A stretch of DNA of 50,499 nucleotides from Syntrophomonadaceae bacterium (GTDB lineage Bacteria > Bacillota > Syntrophomonadia > Syntrophomonadales > Syntrophomonadaceae): NCBI GenBank assembly GCA_028706315.1, contig JAQWBP010000012.1, forward strand, positions 1 to 50,499, written 5' to 3'. Positions 23,873 to 33,635 of the stretch are shown piece after piece. The notes beneath the pieces were generated by a model. The model ran no database searches. It was not told the DNA's origin and was given only the letters and a program-made list of their open reading frames with translations. The position numbers and the translations under genes are program-made. Numbering within the stretch: position 1 is the first letter of the stretch; every line of letters starts with the position of its first letter.

Positions 23873-26449
23873 GTGGCAAAATATACACCGATGATAGAAC
23901 AGTACCTGCAAGTAAAAAACGAGCATCGGGATGCAATATTATTTTTCCGCCTAGGTGATTTCTATGAAATGTTTTTCGAAGATGCTGAAGTAGCCTCTAA
24001 AGAACTGGAAATAGTACTTACAGCCAGGGATGGAGGACAAAAGAAGATACCAATGTGTGGTATACCTTATCATTCGGCAACTAATTATATAGCAAAACTT
24101 ATTCACCGGGGTTATAAAATTGCTATTTGCGAACAGGTTGAAGATCCTAAACTAGCCAAAGGCATAGTAAAAAGGGAAGTTATCAAAATTATCACACCAG
24201 GTACGATTATAGATGATAACATGCTGGAGGAAAACACCAACAACTATCTAGCGGCAGTAATAGAAGAAAAAGGCATGGTCGGTTTTTCATATATTGACTT
24301 CTCTACTGGTGATTTTCGCGTAACCGAGTTTACCGGACCTGATGCAGTGCAAAAACTAGAAAGTGAACTTCACCGTCTGACTCCTGCCGAATGTCTAGTA
24401 CCAGAATGGAGTGATCTTGCTTCTTTATGGCAAGAAAACTTAAAGAGAATAAATCATACTACCATAACGAACCTAATCGAACCTACACCTGCCATGGATG
24501 AGGCCAGTACTATATTGATGCGGCATTTTAATGTTGCTACCCTTGAAGGGTTCGGTTTAAAAGGGTATTCTACCGGATTAAAGGCAGCATCAGTAATTAT
24601 CAACTTCTTGAACGAGACGCAAAAAACCAACATGAAACATATCAAAATTTTGCGTCCCTATCACTCAGAGAACTACCTGGACATGGATTTTACTACCCGC
24701 AGAAATCTTGAATTAACTGCTGCACTAAGGGACGGTAGAAGAGAAGGTTCTCTTTTGTCTGTACTCGACAGTTGTAATACTGCGATGGGCAAGCGAACCC
24801 TGAAGAAATGGATAGAACAGCCCCTAATTGATAGCACTATAATAGAAAGCAGATTAGATGCAGTAGAGGAATTAGTCCATAATCTTACCATGAGAGACCA
24901 GTTAAAAACTGCGCTAAGTGACGTTTATGATATGGAACGACTGGCCGGAAAACTGGGGAGTGGAATAGCTACTCCACGAGATCTAATAGCGCTTAAATTA
25001 TCTATTAATAAGATAGGTGATTTGCATCATATATTAGAGTCAGCCTGCAGTGAAATTCTTACTTCTATGGCAGCTGTTGACCTTCTAGAAGATGTTTATG
25101 ATATTATTAACACTTCCATAGAGGATGAACCACCTTTATCTATAAAGGAAGGCAATATTATTAAGACCGGCTATAATAACGAAATTGACGAGTTAAGAAG
25201 TTTATCTACAGAGGGTTCTAACTGGCTAATTGATTTTGAAAATCGCGAAAAGCAGCGTACCGGGATGAAATACTTGAAGATAGGTTTTAATAAGGTCTTT
25301 GGCTATTACATCGAAATAACCAAATCAAATCTGCCGATGGTTCCTGCTGATTACATAAGAAAACAGACTCTAGTTAATACGGAACGATTTATAAGTGAAG
25401 AACTTAAAAATTACGAGGAAAAAATACTGGGGGCCAGAGAAAAACTATTTACGCTTGAATATCATGAATTTATTTCCATCCGAGAAAAGTTGTCGGCCTT
25501 TATCTCAAGAATTCAGGACACAGCCAGCCGGGTGGCCGAACTTGACGTACTGTACGCTCTGGCCGAAACAGCTTATATAAATGACTACGTACGACCCCAA
25601 ATAGATAATAGTGGTAGAATAGAAATCCAAGGTGGGCGCCATCCGGTAGTTGAGCAGTTCTTAATTAATACCCGCTTTGTCCCTAATGATATAAAAATTG
25701 ATAATAATAACTCACGTTTTGCCATAATTACGGGACCGAATATGGGTGGTAAAAGTACTTTCATGCGTCAGACAGCTTTACTTGTATTAATGGCCCAGAT
25801 AGGCAGTTTTATACCTGCTGATAAAGCCCGTATTGGATTAGTTGATAAGATTTTTACCCGGGTGGGAGCATCAGATGATTTAGCTTCCGGCCAGAGTACA
25901 TTTATGCTGGAAATGATCGAGGTGGCCAACATACTACATAATGCTACCGAAAAAAGCCTGGTAATTTTGGATGAAATAGGCCGGGGAACAAGCACTTACG
26001 ATGGTTTGAGCATTGCCCAGGCTGTAAGTGAATATATTCTTGCCCATATTAAATGTCGTACTCTTTTTGCGACCCATTATCATGAACTGACTAGCTTAGG
26101 TGATGAATTACCGGGTATTACCAACTTATGTGTATCAGTAAACGAAACTGGTGATACCGTCGTTTTCTTAAAGAAAGTACTGCCCGGCAAAGCGGATAAA
26201 AGCTATGGTATACATGTTGCCAGACTGGCAGGCCTGCCTGAAAATGTGATCAACCGGGCTGATGATATCCTGCAAAATCTGGAATGCTCTGAAAAGACCG
26301 AAATAAAAGATGATAAACAACCAGTTGTACAACCAGTTTTATTTTCAGAAAACAGTCCTGTGATTGATGAACTGAAAGCTTTAAAAATAGATGATCTAAC
26401 TCCGCGGCAGGCCCTGAAAATTTTATATCAATGGAAGGAAACTGTTTAA
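23873..26449 (+). CDS. mutS: DNA mismatch repair protein MutS
   Basis: 858-aa mismatch-recognition ATPase. The N-terminal mismatch-binding Phe-x-Glu is in FFRLGDFYEMF (about 24-34). Walker A GPNMGGKST is at 621-629 and Walker B DEIGRGTST at about 700-708, with the helix-turn-helix dimerisation part near the C-terminus. Length and architecture are those of MutS1. The start is GTG 23873 with GGGAGGG 10 nt before it. MutL is encoded 3 kb downstream, separated by two genes unrelated to repair. Confidence 0.98.
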   Translation: MAKYTPMIEQYLQVKNEHRDAILFFRLGDFYEMFFEDAEVASKELEIVLTARDGGQKKIPMCGIPYHSATNYIAKLIHRGYKIAICEQVEDPKLAKGIVKREVIKIITPGTIIDDNMLEENTNNYLAAVIEEKGMVGFSYIDFSTGDFRVTEFTGPDAVQKLESELHRLTPAECLVPEWSDLASLWQENLKRINHTTITNLIEPTPAMDEASTILMRHFNVATLEGFGLKGYSTGLKAASVIINFLNETQKTNMKHIKILRPYHSENYLDMDFTTRRNLELTAALRDGRREGSLLSVLDSCNTAMGKRTLKKWIEQPLIDSTIIESRLDAVEELVHNLTMRDQLKTALSDVYDMERLAGKLGSGIATPRDLIALKLSINKIGDLHHILESACSEILTSMAAVDLLEDVYDIINTSIEDEPPLSIKEGNIIKTGYNNEIDELRSLSTEGSNWLIDFENREKQRTGMKYLKIGFNKVFGYYIEITKSNLPMVPADYIRKQTLVNTERFISEELKNYEEKILGAREKLFTLEYHEFISIREKLSAFISRIQDTASRVAELDVLYALAETAYINDYVRPQIDNSGRIEIQGGRHPVVEQFLINTRFVPNDIKIDNNNSRFAIITGPNMGGKSTFMRQTALLVLMAQIGSFIPADKARIGLVDKIFTRVGASDDLASGQSTFMLEMIEVANILHNATEKSLVILDEIGRGTSTYDGLSIAQAVSEYILAHIKCRTLFATHYHELTSLGDELPGITNLCVSVNETGDTVVFLKKVLPGKADKSYGIHVARLAGLPENVINRADDILQNLECSEKTEIKDDKQPVVQPVLFSENSPVIDELKALKIDDLTPRQALKILYQWKETV

Positions 26450-26578
26450 GCACGCGGGATAAGGCAATATATGGTAAAATATGTCATGGGTAGCGATTGC
26501 GGGTATTTCCTGCTTTTAATAAGGTTACTATATCTATAAACGTATTATAGGGTTTATATAACCAGGAGGTGAGGAACA

Positions 26579-28261
26579 ATGTTAATTGGAATCGATGTCG
26601 GGGGAACGTTTACTGATGGAGTGCTTTTTGATAACGGTTCTATTGTTACTTCCGCCAAAAAACCAACTAGTGAGAATAACTTAAAAGACAGCTTATTGCA
26701 GGTACTTGATGCATTACTGATAAACACAGATAAGGTGAAGATAGATCGGATCGTTTTTAGTACTACTTTAGTGACTAATCTGCTGGCGACCGGCAGGGGA
26801 CAGAAGACAGCCTTAATACTGATTCCCGGTCATGGCTTACCTTGTCTCTCTTATGAGATATCTCCTGATACTTATTTTCTTAAGGGAAGTATTGATTTTA
26901 GGGGACGACAAATAGAGGCTTTAGATCGGAAAGAGATACTAGCGGTAGCTGATAAGATTAATAATTCCGGTATTAAAAGGGTCGCTGTTGCCGGTAAGTT
27001 CTCTAATCGTAACCACAGCCAGGAACTAATGGTAAGAAAAATCATTCAAGAAAAATACCCTGATATGCTGGTATCAATAAGTTCAGAAATATCTGGCAAA
27101 TTGAACTTTCCCCGTCGTGCGGTTACAACGTATTTTACTGCTATGACTTTAACCGAGTGGAATAAATTTGCGGATGAAATCGAGGCAGCATTAGAAAGAC
27201 GAGGAATAAAAGCCGAAGTAGATATCCTCAAAGCGGATGGGGGTACTATTCCCCTGGAAGTCTCAAGAACCAAACCATGTGAAACCGTATTTTCCGGACC
27301 TGCGGCCAGTACTATGGGAGCAGTTGCATTGAGTATGGACGATTTTAATTCGGTAGTGCTAGACATTGGCGGAACTACGACTGATATATCCTTAATTATA
27401 TCTGGTCAGCCTCTATATGCTTCTAAAGGAGCGCGGATTGAAGAGCAGCTTACACATATTGATGCTTTCGCTGTGAAATCAATACCTCTGGGTGGGGATA
27501 GTCTGGTAGCTTATGATAATGGCACCATTAAAGTAAAACCGGAAAGAAAAGATGCTGCTGCCTGTTTTGGTGGTAAATGGGCCACGGTTACTGATGCTTT
27601 TAATATTTATAATAGTATGAATCTAGGCGATACGAAAGCATCAGTTGCGGTACTTGGTCAGATCGCAGATAATGCTGGGATAACTGTTGATAGCCTTTGT
27701 TCCCAGGTGGTACAAAATGTTATAGCTCATTTGGTTGCTAATATAAACGGGATGTTTACCGCATGGGAAAATGAACCGGCTTATAAAGTCTGGGAAGTAA
27801 TTAATAAACGTAAATTCAAACTTAACCGTATAATTGGTATTGGAGCTGCTGCAGGGGCTATAATTCCTGCCGTAGCAGAAAAAATGAAGGTAGATTATCT
27901 AGTACATGAGTATTCACCAGTAGCAAACGCTCTGGGGGCCTCAGTAGTCAGGCCAACACTGGCTGTGAACCTGCATGTTGATACTCAAAACCAGGTGTTT
28001 ACTGTCGACCCAGGTGGTATTAATGGCAAACTTGACCACCCTACTAAGTTTCAGCTTACTGATGCCAGGGAACTGGCCCGCAAATACCTAGTGAAGATTG
28101 CGCAGGACAGAGGCATCGAAAAATATGCTGCAGATTCGGAATTCTATATGGAAGAACAATTTAACATGATAAGAGGCTGGGATAGAATCGGCAAGTTATT
28201 TGAAGTTGGCGTTCAAATAGCACCCGGATTCATTGAAGAGTACAAGGGGGTGAAAATATGA
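26579..28261 (+). CDS. Hydantoinase/oxoprolinase (HyuA-like) family protein
   Basis: 560-aa member of the ASKHA-fold hydantoinase A/oxoprolinase group, whose known members use ATP to open cyclic amides such as hydantoins, 5-oxoproline or N-methylhydantoin, or carboxylate acetone/acetophenone. GIDVGGTFTDGVLF (4-17) and VLDIGGTTTDISLI (about 260-273) are the two phosphate-binding loops. There is no HyuB-like partner nearby, and the length is shorter than typical HyuA (about 690 aa), so substrate and activity are unknown. AGGAGGTGAGG precedes ATG 26579, and the stop overlaps the next start by 4 nt. Confidence 0.85.
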   Translation: MLIGIDVGGTFTDGVLFDNGSIVTSAKKPTSENNLKDSLLQVLDALLINTDKVKIDRIVFSTTLVTNLLATGRGQKTALILIPGHGLPCLSYEISPDTYFLKGSIDFRGRQIEALDRKEILAVADKINNSGIKRVAVAGKFSNRNHSQELMVRKIIQEKYPDMLVSISSEISGKLNFPRRAVTTYFTAMTLTEWNKFADEIEAALERRGIKAEVDILKADGGTIPLEVSRTKPCETVFSGPAASTMGAVALSMDDFNSVVLDIGGTTTDISLIISGQPLYASKGARIEEQLTHIDAFAVKSIPLGGDSLVAYDNGTIKVKPERKDAAACFGGKWATVTDAFNIYNSMNLGDTKASVAVLGQIADNAGITVDSLCSQVVQNVIAHLVANINGMFTAWENEPAYKVWEVINKRKFKLNRIIGIGAAAGAIIPAVAEKMKVDYLVHEYSPVANALGASVVRPTLAVNLHVDTQNQVFTVDPGGINGKLDHPTKFQLTDARELARKYLVKIAQDRGIEKYAADSEFYMEEQFNMIRGWDRIGKLFEVGVQIAPGFIEEYKGVKI

Positions 28262-29607
28262 AACCTACTGGAATTCTATTTTTCCCTGCATTTGACTGGG
28301 CGATTTCACCCACCCACCCGGAAAGGGAAGAAAGATTATTATATACCCGCGACCAGATTTTTGAAGAGGGGATAATGGATCTACCCCAGATTAAAGAATA
28401 CCAGCCTGGCTTGGCGGATTTAAAAGATATTGCCCGGGTTCATTTTTGTGTTCCCGACATTGAGAGCCAGATTACTGAAGCCCACTTGATATCAGCTGGT
28501 TCTGCGCTAGTTATGGCTGATGCATTTATGCAGGATGAAGTAAAAAACAGCTTTGCTATAATCAGACCGCCCGGGCACCATTCCATGACAGTAAGTCACG
28601 GTAACCGGGGGTTTTGCAATATTAATAATGAAGCTATAATGGTTGAATACCTGCGGAAAAAATATAACGTTAAAAAGATAGCTATAGTTGATACTGACGT
28701 GCACCATGGTGATGGTACTCAGGAAATATTTTACCACGATCCTGATGTGCTATTTATTTCTTTTCACCAGGATGGTCGAACCCTTTATCCAGGTACAGGA
28801 TTTATGGATGAGGCCGGCGGACCTCTAGCCTACGGAAGTACAATCAATATACCATTAGCGCCTGGTACAACTGATAGTGGTATCCTTTATGTTATGGATA
28901 ATCTGGTTTTACCAATCCTGGACGAATTTAAACCAGACGTTATTGTCAATTCGGCCGGGCAAGATAACCATTACAGTGACCCCCTTGCTAATATGGCTTT
29001 TTCTGCCCAGGGATATGCCCGCTTAAATACTAAACTGGCACCTGATATAGCAGTGCTGGAGGGGGGCTACTCAGTAGAAACAGCTCTTCCCTATATAAAT
29101 ATGGGATTAATTATGGCGATGGCAGGTATTGATTACTCAAATCTATCTGAGCCAGATTATAAGCCAGAACGATTTAAGGAATCCGAGCGCAATTTAGCAT
29201 ATATTAAAAGTATAGTTAAAAAACAACTAGATTTGTTCCGGCACCGTGAAGAGGTTGTGGCCAAAAATAGAAAAGATGCGGAGTATTTTCATAATTATTA
29301 TAAGCAGATTTTTTATGATACTGACTATATTCATGAAGAGCAGCAGAACCGACTACGTATGTGCCCAGACTGCTGCGGATTTCGCATCATTAATTCTTCT
29401 GCTCAGCATCGTAATGGTCAGCTTTACCGGGTACTCTGTATTGCTATTCCGGTTAATGCTTGTCAGCAGTGTCACGCAGAGGCTATAAGTGCCTATGCTG
29501 ATATGGTAAAAAATGGGGACGCTTTTGATCTTATCTATCTACAAGACCGAGTAAATGATGAATATAAAGTTTTAGATATTACATCTTCTAGGGAGATTGT
29601 CTTGTAA
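28258..29607 (+). CDS. Histone deacetylase family protein with zinc-ribbon-like tail
   Basis: 449-aa member of the class I/II deacetylase superfamily (AcuC, acetylpolyamine amidohydrolase). Catalytic PPGHHSM (about 104-110), the zinc ligands in DTDVHHGDG (about 143-151) and GQDNHYSDP (about 239-247) and FHQDGRTLYPGTG are intact, so amidohydrolase activity is likely; the substrate is unknown. An extra C-terminal part has CPDC (about 369-372) and CQQC (about 402-405), able to form a zinc ribbon, not usual for AcuC. ATGA overlap couples it to the hydantoinase-like gene, and it almost abuts mutL. Confidence 0.88.
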   Translation: MKPTGILFFPAFDWAISPTHPEREERLLYTRDQIFEEGIMDLPQIKEYQPGLADLKDIARVHFCVPDIESQITEAHLISAGSALVMADAFMQDEVKNSFAIIRPPGHHSMTVSHGNRGFCNINNEAIMVEYLRKKYNVKKIAIVDTDVHHGDGTQEIFYHDPDVLFISFHQDGRTLYPGTGFMDEAGGPLAYGSTINIPLAPGTTDSGILYVMDNLVLPILDEFKPDVIVNSAGQDNHYSDPLANMAFSAQGYARLNTKLAPDIAVLEGGYSVETALPYINMGLIMAMAGIDYSNLSEPDYKPERFKESERNLAYIKSIVKKQLDLFRHREEVVAKNRKDAEYFHNYYKQIFYDTDYIHEEQQNRLRMCPDCCGFRIINSSAQHRNGQLYRVLCIAIPVNACQQCHAEAISAYADMVKNGDAFDLIYLQDRVNDEYKVLDITSSREIVL

Positions 29608-29608
29608 C

Positions 29609-31354
29609 ATGACGATTAGATTACTTGAAGACACATTAATTAATAAAATAGCAGCTGGAGAAGTCATTGAAAGACCTGCCTCCATAGTAAAAGAACTCGT
29701 TGAAAATTCGATTGATGCCGGTGCGAGCAAGATTAGTGTAAGTATAGTTAATGGTGGCATTGATAAAATCGAAGTAGAAGACGACGGGGAAGGCATAAGT
29801 AGTGAGGAGCTGCCAGTAGCTTTCCTGCGCCATGCTACTAGCAAAATAAGTTGTGAGGAAGATCTTTACAATATTTATTCCATGGGCTTTAGAGGCGAGG
29901 CCTTGCCTAGTATAGCTTCTGTCTCCAAAATCGATATATACAGCAAAAAGGCTGATTCTAATGGTATGTTTGCCCGTATTGAAGGGGGCGTTTTACTCGA
30001 GCAGCAGGTACATCCCTGTCCTCCGGGCACCAGGATTATTATTAAAGACCTTTTTTATAATACTCCTGCCCGGAAAAAGTTCCTGAAAACATCAGTAACT
30101 GAAGGTAATAATATCTTTGACTTTATGTGCAAGTATGCTCTGGCACGCCCGGATATATCTTTTACCTACAACAATGAAAAACGGCTGTTTTTTAAAACTC
30201 CGGGTAGTGGTAAGCTACGTGATGCCTTAATCGCCGTATATGGAAGTGATATTAACGAAAATCTGGTAGAGATATTTTACCAGGGTGACACTTATTCCTT
30301 GTCTGGCCTTATCTCCACACCAGAAATAAGCAGAAGAAACCGGAAAAACCAGCTTTTTTTCGTTAATAGGCGGCCCATTAGATCACCACTATTATATAAA
30401 GCATTAGACAACGCCTATAAAGGTCTTTTAATCTCCCGTGAACATCCGATAGTAATTTTAGAAATTAGCATGCCAGCCGACCTTGTTGATGTAAATGTTC
30501 ACCCGCAAAAAAATGAAGTTCGGTTTAAAGACGAAAAAGCCTTGTTTAAAATGGTGAGTGGCGTTTTAAGTAAAGAGTTAAAAAGCCGGGATTTCAATTT
30601 TACGGATTCATTTTATGGTGAAAGTAGAGAAGAACCGCAGTATAAGGAAGTAAATGACAAAAGGCATACAACATATTCGCCGGGGCCAGGTCTACTTGAA
30701 CCAACTGCTCAACCTTATACTACCCCTAAGAGTATTACTGATGGCCCAGAGCCAGAAGACGATGAATTAACTAATTATGGGCCCGACGGATCAACCGGAT
30801 TCCGTATTATCGGCCAATGCTTTAATTCCTACATTCTGGTGGAAACAGATGAGTCATTATGGCTAGTTGACCAACATGCAGCTCATGAGAGGATTATGTA
30901 CACTCGTTTAAAAGAGCAATATGAGCATGCCGAGACGGAAATTTCTCAGGTATTAGCCTTCCCCCTGGCTGTTGAACTGCCTGCTAATCAAATAGAAAAA
31001 ATTGAGCAGAATATGCAACTATTTGATAATTTCGGGTTTTCCCTGGAGCTAATAGGGTATAATTCTGTATTGATAAGGGCAACTCCCGGGTTTATTACTG
31101 GTAAGGAGAAGGAAGTTGTTTTAGAAATACTTACTTTTTTAAATGAAAAGGATACCTTTGATTTTACTGAAAAAGTTATCACTATGATGTCATGTAAAAA
31201 GGCTATTAAAGCAGGAAGTGCATTAAATAGGGATGAAATGGAAAAACTTTTTGCTGACCTTTTGACTGTTCCAGGATATAAAAACTGTCCTCATGGCAGG
31301 CCAACGCTTATAAGGCTTGATCATGTAGAGTTGGACCGAATGTTTAAGAGGTAA
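29609..31354 (+). CDS. mutL: DNA mismatch repair protein MutL
   Basis: 581-aa repair protein. The GHKL ATPase motifs are KIAAGEVIERPASIVKELVE, NSIDAGA, DDGEGI and GFRGEALPSI within residues 14-105. A variable linker (about 335-395) leads to the C-terminal endonuclease domain with DQHAAHERIMYTRL (about 424-437), SCKKAIKAG and CPHGRPT. In the canonical motif DQHAxxExxxxE the last Glu is Thr here, while the rest is intact. ATG 29609 follows 1 nt after the deacetylase stop; a TTG 12 nt earlier is a weaker alternative. Confidence 0.97.
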   Translation: MTIRLLEDTLINKIAAGEVIERPASIVKELVENSIDAGASKISVSIVNGGIDKIEVEDDGEGISSEELPVAFLRHATSKISCEEDLYNIYSMGFRGEALPSIASVSKIDIYSKKADSNGMFARIEGGVLLEQQVHPCPPGTRIIIKDLFYNTPARKKFLKTSVTEGNNIFDFMCKYALARPDISFTYNNEKRLFFKTPGSGKLRDALIAVYGSDINENLVEIFYQGDTYSLSGLISTPEISRRNRKNQLFFVNRRPIRSPLLYKALDNAYKGLLISREHPIVILEISMPADLVDVNVHPQKNEVRFKDEKALFKMVSGVLSKELKSRDFNFTDSFYGESREEPQYKEVNDKRHTTYSPGPGLLEPTAQPYTTPKSITDGPEPEDDELTNYGPDGSTGFRIIGQCFNSYILVETDESLWLVDQHAAHERIMYTRLKEQYEHAETEISQVLAFPLAVELPANQIEKIEQNMQLFDNFGFSLELIGYNSVLIRATPGFITGKEKEVVLEILTFLNEKDTFDFTEKVITMMSCKKAIKAGSALNRDEMEKLFADLLTVPGYKNCPHGRPTLIRLDHVELDRMFKR

Positions 31355-31359
31355 GGAAA

Positions 31360-32136
31360 ATGGAGTTTATAGCTACTACTACTGGATCAATAAAAGAAGT
31401 TGATAGTAATTTTGCAGCTTTTCTGGAAGAAAGCGGAGTTAAATACGTACCCCGGAATCGAAGAAGTTTGGGAGTTCTGGCTGCTGAGAATGGCGCTCGG
31501 GGCGTAATCGTATGGCATGCCAATGGGCCCGTATTATATATTGGTGATAATAAATTCTATTTTCATCCCAGTATGGCCAAAGTAAGGCTAAGTGCTTATA
31601 GAAACACAGGTACATTAGATCCTATGATCAAAGCCTTTGCTATTGAAGAAGATGATAAAATACTTGACTGTACACTGGGACTGGGGGCAGATGCTGTAGT
31701 CGCATCATATTTTGCTCCTCAAGGAGAAATTACTGGAATAGAGTCATCAACAACTATTGCCGGTATTATTAAGTGGGGCATGAAACTTTATCAGTCCGGG
31801 ATGCCATGGCTTGATAATGCCATAAAAAAAATAGAGGTCATCAATAGTGAGCATTATACTTATTTAAAGCAGCAGCAAGATAATTCCTACGACATAGTGT
31901 ATTTTGATCCTATGTTTAGAAAACCACTGCTTAAAAGTCAGCCGCTATCCGGACTTAGAGTTTTGGCTAATCATGAGCCATTAAGCCCGGAAACCATCAA
32001 GGAAGCTATTAGGGTAGCACGAAAACGGGTAGTTATTAAAGAAATGGTATCTAGTCTGGAGTTTGAAAGACTAAAATGTCAGCAGGTACTAGGCAGCCCT
32101 AATAATAAAATTGCTTTTGGAGTTATTTTGGTTTAA
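31360..32136 (+). CDS. Class I SAM-dependent methyltransferase, RsmJ-like
   Basis: 258-aa protein whose C-terminal two-thirds form a class I methyltransferase fold: the SAM-binding motif I region ILDCTLGLGADA (about 103-114), GIESS as motif II and IVYFDPMFR (about 185-193) as the catalytic DPxx motif. The fit is best with RsmJ (16S rRNA G1516 N2-methyltransferase) relatives of Gram-positives. The N-terminal 90 residues (MEFIATTTGS...) are typical of this subgroup. The gene lies 5 bp after mutL. The rRNA target is inferred from family resemblance. Confidence 0.75.
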   Translation: MEFIATTTGSIKEVDSNFAAFLEESGVKYVPRNRRSLGVLAAENGARGVIVWHANGPVLYIGDNKFYFHPSMAKVRLSAYRNTGTLDPMIKAFAIEEDDKILDCTLGLGADAVVASYFAPQGEITGIESSTTIAGIIKWGMKLYQSGMPWLDNAIKKIEVINSEHYTYLKQQQDNSYDIVYFDPMFRKPLLKSQPLSGLRVLANHEPLSPETIKEAIRVARKRVVIKEMVSSLEFERLKCQQVLGSPNNKIAFGVILV

Positions 32137-32189
32137 TTTAGACTGGCTTATCCTAAGATTATTTGCTAATGTTAAAAGAGGTGTGAAAG

Positions 32190-33143
32190 GTGAACAACAC
32201 AGCTTTCCCCAAGCTTAGGCTTGCCGCAGTTGTAGGCCCTACAGCCGTGGGAAAAACGGGCTTATCTATTAATCTTGCTCTCCAGATGAGCGGGGAGATA
32301 ATATCATGCGATTCCATGCAGATATATAAACACATGGATATCGGCACTGCCAAGGCAGGTGAAAGGGAAAGACAGCAAATTGTTCATCATCTGATCGATA
32401 TTATTGAGCCTGATGAAGACTTTAGTGTCGCCGATTACCAGGGATTATGTAAAAAGATAATAGTAGATGTCAATTCCCGGGGTAAACTACCCATACTAGT
32501 AGGTGGAACAGGTCTTTATTATCAGTCAGTTGTAGATGATTATGAGTTTTTTCCCATGGAGTCTATGCAAATTATTCGAGATAAATGGCAGAATATCGTA
32601 AACGAAAAGGGGCTGCCTGAAGTTTACAAATATTTGCAGTCTATTGACGAAGAGTATGCTAATAAAATAAGCTCTAATGATAGCAAAAGAATTATACGGG
32701 CACTGGAGGTTTACGAATTAACAGGCAGACCTTTTTCCAGTCTGCAAAAAAAGGAAACTGGTGCCTATAATTTAGCAGTTATAGGGCTTTATATGGAGCG
32801 GGATAAACTTTATCAAAGAATAGACCGAAGGGTAGATGAGATGCTAAAAACAGGGCTTATCGATGAGGTCCAGCACTTGAAAAATCAGGGATACAATCTT
32901 TCCCACAATTCCATGCAAGCCCTGGGATATAAGCAGGTTCTTTATTATCTGGGTGGCTTTATTAGTAAAGAAGATATAGTAAATGAAATCAAGCGAGAAA
33001 CTCGTAGGTATGCTAAGAGACAATTAACCTGGTTCCGTAGAGATAAGCGAATTAAGTGGTTGAATCTTGATGATTGTTCGGATGATGACCAGTTACTCAA
33101 AAAAATTTCAACGTATATTGAAGGACAATTATTGGGAGTGTAG
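32190..33143 (+). CDS. miaA: tRNA dimethylallyltransferase MiaA
   Basis: 317-aa enzyme that transfers a dimethylallyl group to A37 of tRNAs reading UNN codons, giving the i6A used by MiaB. P-loop GPTAVGKTGLS is at about 13-23, with DSMQIYKHMDIGTAK (about 38-52), LVGGTGLYYQ, and the tRNA-binding ETRRYAKRQLTWFRRD (about 271-286). The start is GTG 32190; AGAGGTG precedes it. hfq follows immediately, the common arrangement. Confidence 0.97.
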   Translation: MNNTAFPKLRLAAVVGPTAVGKTGLSINLALQMSGEIISCDSMQIYKHMDIGTAKAGERERQQIVHHLIDIIEPDEDFSVADYQGLCKKIIVDVNSRGKLPILVGGTGLYYQSVVDDYEFFPMESMQIIRDKWQNIVNEKGLPEVYKYLQSIDEEYANKISSNDSKRIIRALEVYELTGRPFSSLQKKETGAYNLAVIGLYMERDKLYQRIDRRVDEMLKTGLIDEVQHLKNQGYNLSHNSMQALGYKQVLYYLGGFISKEDIVNEIKRETRRYAKRQLTWFRRDKRIKWLNLDDCSDDDQLLKKISTYIEGQLLGV

Positions 33144-33190
33144 AATTAGTACGATATTGATAGAGATAATAGAATGGGGGTCTAAGCTGA

Positions 33191-33439
33191 ATGAGCAAAA
33201 CACAAATGAATTTACAAGACGCATTTTTGAATCTGGTAAGAAAGGAGAAAACACCCGTTACTGTTTATCTAGTAAATGGGTTTCAGATAAAGGGCATAGT
33301 TAAGGGGTTTGATAATTTTACGGTGATTATTGAACAAGACCTGAAGCAGCAACTGATTTATAAACACGCCATTTCTACAGTTGCCCCTCTAAAAGCTATA
33401 AGCATGCTTAATATGGACGTAAGAAGTGAAGATAATTAA
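33191..33439 (+). CDS. hfq: RNA chaperone Hfq
   Basis: 82-aa Sm-like protein that forms a hexamer and binds U-rich small RNAs and mRNAs. Sm1 covers about 11-45 ([20 protein letters not shown], with [11 protein letters not shown]), and the Sm2 motif is [10 protein letters not shown] (about 56-65). The C-terminal tail is short, as in Gram-positive Hfq. GGGGG lies about 9 nt before the ATG. A hairpin terminator follows at 33511. It lies directly after miaA. Confidence 0.97.
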   Translation: MSKTQMNLQDAFLNLVRKEKTPVTVYLVNGFQIKGIVKGFDNFTVIIEQDLKQQLIYKHAISTVAPLKAISMLNMDVRSEDN

Positions 33440-33510
33440 TCCGAATTTTCGATTTATGTTAGACTAAAAGTTAATCCCAAGAAATTCTAACAGTTAAATA
33501 TTTCTTATCC

Positions 33511-33540
33511 TTAACCCGGTAACACCGGGTTAAATTATTT
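33511..33540 (+). terminator. Terminator after hfq
   Basis: TTAACCCGGT and ACCGGGTTAA pair perfectly around AAC (33511-33533), followed by ATTATTT. The T tract is interrupted by A. Confidence 0.6.
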
Positions 33541-33575
33541 AATGGCCTGCTAAAGTTATTGAACCGGGGTAGAGG

Positions 33576-33633
33576 TATCACCACTTTTATCTGTTTATCA
33601 TATAATAATTTAGAATTTATAAAAGTGGTGATA
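33576..33633 (+). promoter_or_regulatory. Mother-cell-type promoter within a 15-bp inverted repeat before spoVK
   Basis: TATCACCACTTTTAT (33576-33590) and its exact complement (33619-33633) flank 28 bp. AC at 33580-33581, 17 bp, then CATATAATA (33599-33607) match the sigma-K pattern AC-N16/17-CATANNNTA, also close to sigma-E. The right arm contains the GTGGTG Shine-Dalgarno of the ATG at 33636. Confidence 0.6.
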
Positions 33634-33635
33634 TA

